9,819 nucleotides of DNA from Candidatus Latescibacteria bacterium 4484_181 (lineage in GTDB: Bacteria > Latescibacterota > MVCY01): assembly GCA_002049985.1 (NCBI GenBank), contig MVCY01000079.1, positions 1-9,819 of the forward strand, read 5' to 3'. A model generated the notes under the pieces. That model ran no database searches, was not told where the DNA came from, and worked only from the letters and a program-made list of their open reading frames with translations. This document shows positions 6,724 to 9,819 of this stretch, piece after piece. Positions within the stretch are counted from its first letter, which is position 1; each line of letters opens with the position of its first letter. Made by a program: the position numbers and the translations under genes.

Positions 6724-7199
6724 TCTCTCCGTTTTCTTAGACTAAGAACTATCCACAACAGCGCTACCCACAGGGCCATTGTGTACAGGGCCCCTGGAAG
6801 TCCGTATCTGAAAAACAACAAGAACGAGCCGCTTATATCTCCACCCGAAGAGAGAAGAGAGTAGAGAAGATTATTAAGAAAGGCTGCCGCGAACATAATA
6901 GACGCCTGAGCCAAAAAGTTCTCTGTAACCACTTTTCCATAGCAATAGCCGACTGCAAAACTGACCACCGAACGCGTGAGGGCACTGACGCCGAAGTGGC
7001 TCACCCAGTACACATCTTGGATGAAACCAGCGAAGAACCCTAGCAGTGTCGCCTCTGTTTGCCCTCTGAATACACCAAGGTAAACTAGGACGATAAGAGT
7101 AAAATCAGGCTTTATCCCCAGCACAGAGAGCTTAGGACCAAAAGTGGAGTCTACCAGTAGGGCCAAAATCACCAGCAGGACATCTCGGAGGAGCTTCAA
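6720..7199 (-). CDS. mreD: Rod shape-determining protein MreD
   Basis: 159 residues, standard length, almost entirely hydrophobic with about five membrane segments. Visible MreD features: an N-terminal helix ('LLVILALLVDSTF'), 'IKPDFTLIVLVYLGVFRG' (about 29-46), 'LGFFAGFIQDVYW' (53-65; the G-x-x-x-G-x-x-x-D element typical of MreD) and a basic C-terminus 'LRKRRE'. MreD is the least conserved member of the MreBCD elongation complex, and the downstream PBP2 gene supports the call. The start is TTG 7199, with AAGGG about 10 nt upstream; an in-frame TGA at 7218-7220 and the lack of another start leave no alternative. mreB and mreC are not upstream: cimA and alaC take that place, 35 bp away. Confidence 0.9.
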   Translation of the reverse strand: MKLLRDVLLVILALLVDSTFGPKLSVLGIKPDFTLIVLVYLGVFRGQTEATLLGFFAGFIQDVYWVSHFGVSALTRSVVSFAVGYCYGKVVTENFLAQASIMFAAAFLNNLLYSLLSSGGDISGSFLLFFRYGLPGALYTMALWVALLWIVLSLRKRRE

Positions 7200-7234
7200 C
7201 GCAGGTTGTCCCTTTTTTCAATCGAGAATTGGTT

Positions 7235-8299
7235 TCATCTAAACAAGCACCTTTTAATATTTCTTATTGCCTGTCTGATTCTGTGTTCGTTCTCTACCAA
7301 AGCCATTCTCACATATCCTTCACCCCGGTCACCAAAGCCGATGCCAGGGGTGACTGCAACTTTCGCATCTTCCAGAAGCTTAGTAGCGAATTTCATAGAA
7401 CCCATCTGGCGGTATTTGTCAGGAATAGGCGCCCAATCCTGGGGACCGTCTAAGGCAGCTATAGCCGCCACCTGCACCGGGGTGAACATGCCATAGTCGT
7501 AATAACCCTTAATTTTCGCCAACGCCTCTATAATGTGAGAGTTGCCGACGCAGAATCCAACACGCCAGCCCGCCATACTATAGGCTTTGGACATAGTGAA
7601 AAACTCCACTGCCACCTGCTTGGCTCCCTTAACCTGCATAATGCTGGGGGCCTTATAGTCATCAAAAACAATATCAGAATAAGCAAAATCGTGAACCACA
7701 AGTATGTCTTCCTGCCTGGCGAATTCGACTATCTGCTCGAGAAAAGAGAGGTCAACCACTGCAGTGGTAGGATTATGAGGAAAATTCAGGATCATCACCT
7801 TGGGCTTAGGCCACAGCTTCCGGGAAATCTGGTCCATCTGGGGCACAAAATTTTCCTCTTGGCATAGAGGGATGGTGATCACATTGCCTCCGGCAATAAC
7901 TACGCTGTAGATATGTATGGGGTATGTAGGATTAGGTACCAAGGCTGTGTCCCCCTCGTCAAGCAGTGCCAGACTGAGGTGGGCTAAGCCCTCCTTAGAA
8001 CCGATCACCCCAATGGCCTCTGTCTCCCAGTCCAGTTCGACCCCGTACCTCCTCTGGTAATGGCGACAGATGGCCTTCCTCAGGTTGCGGATCCCCTTAG
8101 AAGCAGAATAACGGTGGGCTTTGGGGTCCAGTGCCACCTGTCTCAGCTTCTCCACAATATGGGGGGCAGGAGGAGAGTCGGGATTTCCCATCGCCAAGTC
8201 AATCACATCCTCGCCCTGCTGTCTCAATCTCAGCTTCAGCTCATTCAGCATGCCAAAAAGGTAAGGCGGCAGCCTATCCAACCTCTTACTGTAGATCAT
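7235..8299 (-). CDS. alaC: AlaC-like PLP-dependent aminotransferase (glutamate-pyruvate type), with an apparent internal deletion
   Basis: 354 residues of the fold-type I aminotransferase family, very similar in local sequence to E. coli AlaC, which makes alanine from pyruvate and glutamate. Visible: 'RLDRLPPYLF' (7-16), 'DLAMGNPDSP' (34-43), 'IGSKEGLAHL' (99-108), 'PNPTYPIHIY' (122-131), 'NFPHNPTTA' with Asn176, 'VVHDFAYSDI' with Asp204 and Tyr207, 'FTMSKAYSMAGWRVGF' with the PLP lysine Lys238 and Arg246, and the substrate-carboxylate arginine region around Arg331. After 'VAAIAALDGPQDW' (277-289) the chain jumps to 'APIPDKYRQMGSMKFA', omitting about 35 residues that AlaC has there, in frame (junction near 7433-7438). 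This likely damages the small domain. The ATG overlaps the cimA stop (ATGA), with AAGGAG 8 nt upstream. A related LL-diaminopimelate aminotransferase is a less likely identity. Confidence 0.88.
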   Translation of the reverse strand: MIYSKRLDRLPPYLFGMLNELKLRLRQQGEDVIDLAMGNPDSPPAPHIVEKLRQVALDPKAHRYSASKGIRNLRKAICRHYQRRYGVELDWETEAIGVIGSKEGLAHLSLALLDEGDTALVPNPTYPIHIYSVVIAGGNVITIPLCQEENFVPQMDQISRKLWPKPKVMILNFPHNPTTAVVDLSFLEQIVEFARQEDILVVHDFAYSDIVFDDYKAPSIMQVKGAKQVAVEFFTMSKAYSMAGWRVGFCVGNSHIIEALAKIKGYYDYGMFTPVQVAAIAALDGPQDWAPIPDKYRQMGSMKFATKLLEDAKVAVTPGIGFGDRGEGYVRMALVENEHRIRQAIRNIKRCLFR

Positions 8300-9819
8300 C
8301 CGTGTTTCTCCTTATCTCTCAGAATCTTATACCCCATGCTGTCGGCTAGTGCTTCCCAACTGGCCTCGATAATATTTTCTGAAACCCCTACGGTACCCCA
8401 GACGTCCGTACCGTCAGAGGATTGGATTAGGACTCTCACCTTAGCGGCTGTTCCGGCGCTACTGGAGAGAACCCTCACCTTATAATCCCTGAGGCGGACG
8501 CCGCTTAAAGAGGGATAGACCTTCTCCAATGCCTTTCTCAAGGCTATATCCAAAGCGTTGACCGGGCCATCACCCTCGGCGGCCATATATTGCTCTTCAC
8601 CACCCACCACCACTCTCACTGTAGCCTCGGAAAAGACTCGCCCGTCCTTTCTTTTCTCCACGATAGTGCGAAATCCTTCCAGTTGGAAAGGATCCTCATA
8701 TTTTTGGAGCAGCTTCCGGGCCAACATCTCGAACGAAGCCGACGCAGCTTCAAACTGATATCCCTCGTTCTCAAGCCTCTTCACCTCGGCAAGCAGTTGA
8801 GAGACAATGGGGTCGTTCTTTTTCACCCCAGGGCACAGTTTTTGCAGCTTTTTGACCACCGTGCTTCCGCCGGATTGTTCAGAGAGCAGTAGGCGTCTCT
8901 CATTGCCTACCAACTTGGGGTCTATGTGCTCAAAAGACCTGGGTAGTTTTAGTACCCCATCGATATGTGCTCCGCCCTTATGGGCGAAGGCACTCTCCCC
9001 CACATAGGGTTGCCGGAAATCATGGGCCACATTGGCCACCTCACTGATAAAACGCGAGACCTCCACTAAGTTTCGCAGGTTTCCCTTGGGAATGCAATCT
9101 CTTCCCAGTTTTAACGTAATATTGGGAATAACAGTACTCAGGTTAGCGTTCCCACATCTTTCTCCCCAGCCCCCAAAGGTCCCCTGCACCTGGAGTGCGC
9201 CAAGTTCCACCGCAACTATGGAGTTGGCGTCTGCCATCCCGGAGTCGTTGTGGGTATGAATACCAAAAGGCAACAGAATCTTCTTCTTTACCTCTTCTAT
9301 TATCTGTTTGGTCTCCAGAGGCAAACAGCCGCCGTTGGTGTCGCACAACACCAGAATCTCAGCACCTCCACTCTGGGCCGCCTCTAAGGTCTTAAGGGCA
9401 TATTGAGGGTTATTCTTATAGCCATCGAAAAAGTGTTCGGCGTCATAGATAACCCGCCTCCCACGAGAACGAAGGAAGGCCACCGAGTCCTCTATCATCC
9501 TGAGATTCTCGTCCAAAGTGGTCTTGAGCACTTCGGTCACATGCAGGTCCCAGCTTTTGCCAAAGATGGTCACCACTTCCGTATCTGCCTTCAACAGCGT
9601 GTTCAAGATCATATCCTCTTCCGGCCTGTTACCAACTCTTCTGGTGCTACCAAAAGCGGTGATCTTGGCGGTACGGAACGGGTAATCTTTAACCCGAACA
9701 AAAAACTCTAAATCTTTAGGATTAGTGGGATTAGGCCAACCTCCCTCTATGTAATGAACGCCCAATTCGTCCAATTTTCGGGAGATCATCAGCTTGTCAT
9801 CTAGCGAAAGCGATATCCC
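8296..9819 (-). CDS. cimA: (R)-citramalate synthase, long LeuA-like form (partial, N-terminus off the right edge)
   Basis: 507 residues are visible and the frame is open to the window edge, where 'GISLSLDDKL' precedes the first Met. The opening 'YDTTLRDG' motif of the family lies outside, so the start is not in view. The enzyme condenses pyruvate and acetyl-CoA to (R)-citramalate, the first step of the pyruvate route to isoleucine. The catalytic TIM barrel has 'LDELGVHYIEGGWP', 'ITAFGSTRR', 'YDAEHFFDGYKNNP', 'VLCDTNGG', the metal-binding 'GIHTHNDSG' (about 186-194 of the visible chain) and 'GWGERCGNANL'. The C-terminal LeuA-type regulatory domain (about 380-500) has 'AEGDGPVNALDIALRKAL', 'RVLSSSAGTAAKVRVLI' and 'WGTVGVSENIIEASWEAL', and usually mediates isoleucine feedback. 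It looks intact compared with the Geobacter type. AlaC, the next gene, also acts on pyruvate. Confidence 0.95.
   Translation of the reverse strand, partial: GISLSLDDKLMISRKLDELGVHYIEGGWPNPTNPKDLEFFVRVKDYPFRTAKITAFGSTRRVGNRPEEDMILNTLLKADTEVVTIFGKSWDLHVTEVLKTTLDENLRMIEDSVAFLRSRGRRVIYDAEHFFDGYKNNPQYALKTLEAAQSGGAEILVLCDTNGGCLPLETKQIIEEVKKKILLPFGIHTHNDSGMADANSIVAVELGALQVQGTFGGWGERCGNANLSTVIPNITLKLGRDCIPKGNLRNLVEVSRFISEVANVAHDFRQPYVGESAFAHKGGAHIDGVLKLPRSFEHIDPKLVGNERRLLLSEQSGGSTVVKKLQKLCPGVKKNDPIVSQLLAEVKRLENEGYQFEAASASFEMLARKLLQKYEDPFQLEGFRTIVEKRKDGRVFSEATVRVVVGGEEQYMAAEGDGPVNALDIALRKALEKVYPSLSGVRLRDYKVRVLSSSAGTAAKVRVLIQSSDGTDVWGTVGVSENIIEASWEALADSMGYKILRDKEKHG
8308..8313 (-). promoter_or_regulatory. 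Ribosome binding site of alaC
   Basis: AAGGAG lies 8 nt before ATG 8299, inside the last codons of cimA. It confirms the start and points to translation coupled with cimA. Confidence 0.7.

Noticed and set aside
7200..7234. Promoter or terminator between alaC and mreD
   Set aside because: Only 35 bp, with no hairpin or convincing -35/-10 pair. It holds a weak AAGGG ribosome binding site and nothing else I can support.
8060..8485. Plus-strand open frame of 141 codons
   Set aside because: It is a shadow of the alaC/cimA junction, with no motif and no ribosome binding site.

Overview
The window is one long stretch of minus-strand bacterial housekeeping genes, read here from right to left. The base composition is mixed, near 50% GC by eye. 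GTG and TTG starts are common and neighbouring genes overlap by a few bases. There is no mobile element, phage gene, tRNA, rRNA or CRISPR array. The gene content (mreD, a class B penicillin-binding protein, a lone HPr kinase, a long-form citramalate synthase) indicates a rod-shaped or elongating bacterium. I cannot place it in a phylum. The divergence and mixed gene order would suit an uncultured lineage, but that is an impression only.

Layout in transcription order: cimA (enters from the right edge, 9819 to 8296), alaC-like aminotransferase (8299-7235), mreD (7199-6720), mrdA/PBP2 (6723-4936), a disrupted rsmB (4936-3767), a membrane-anchored three-PASTA protein without a kinase domain (3780-3052), rpe (3055-2396) and hprK (2382-1420). 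Then comes about 400 bp of non-coding DNA with foldback potential, and finally a surface beta-helix protein (1006 off the left edge). Adjacent genes overlap by 1-14 bp or lie 13-35 bp apart, so cimA to hprK can be one transcription unit. It joins pyruvate and isoleucine metabolism (cimA, alaC), lateral wall growth (mreD, mrdA), 16S rRNA m5C methylation (rsmB), a wall-sensing type module (PASTA), the pentose phosphate pathway (rpe) and carbon or phosphate signalling (hprK).

The most unusual signal is internal sequence loss in otherwise well-conserved genes. rsmB lacks two core blocks: the SAM-binding 'CAAPGGK' region, and the stretch between the catalytic PCSG motif and the 'YSTCS' motif. Each loss shifts the frame and together they restore it. 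The aminotransferase lacks about 35 residues in frame. The neighbouring genes cimA, mreD, mrdA, rpe and hprK look full length. These gaps are either real micro-deletions (gene decay) or an artefact of amplification or assembly. Read mapping would decide which. I found no clear undescribed system. The best candidates for follow-up are the deletion cluster, the kinase-less PASTA gene in a Firmicutes-like rsmB-PASTA-rpe order, and the foldback-rich leader of the beta-helix gene.
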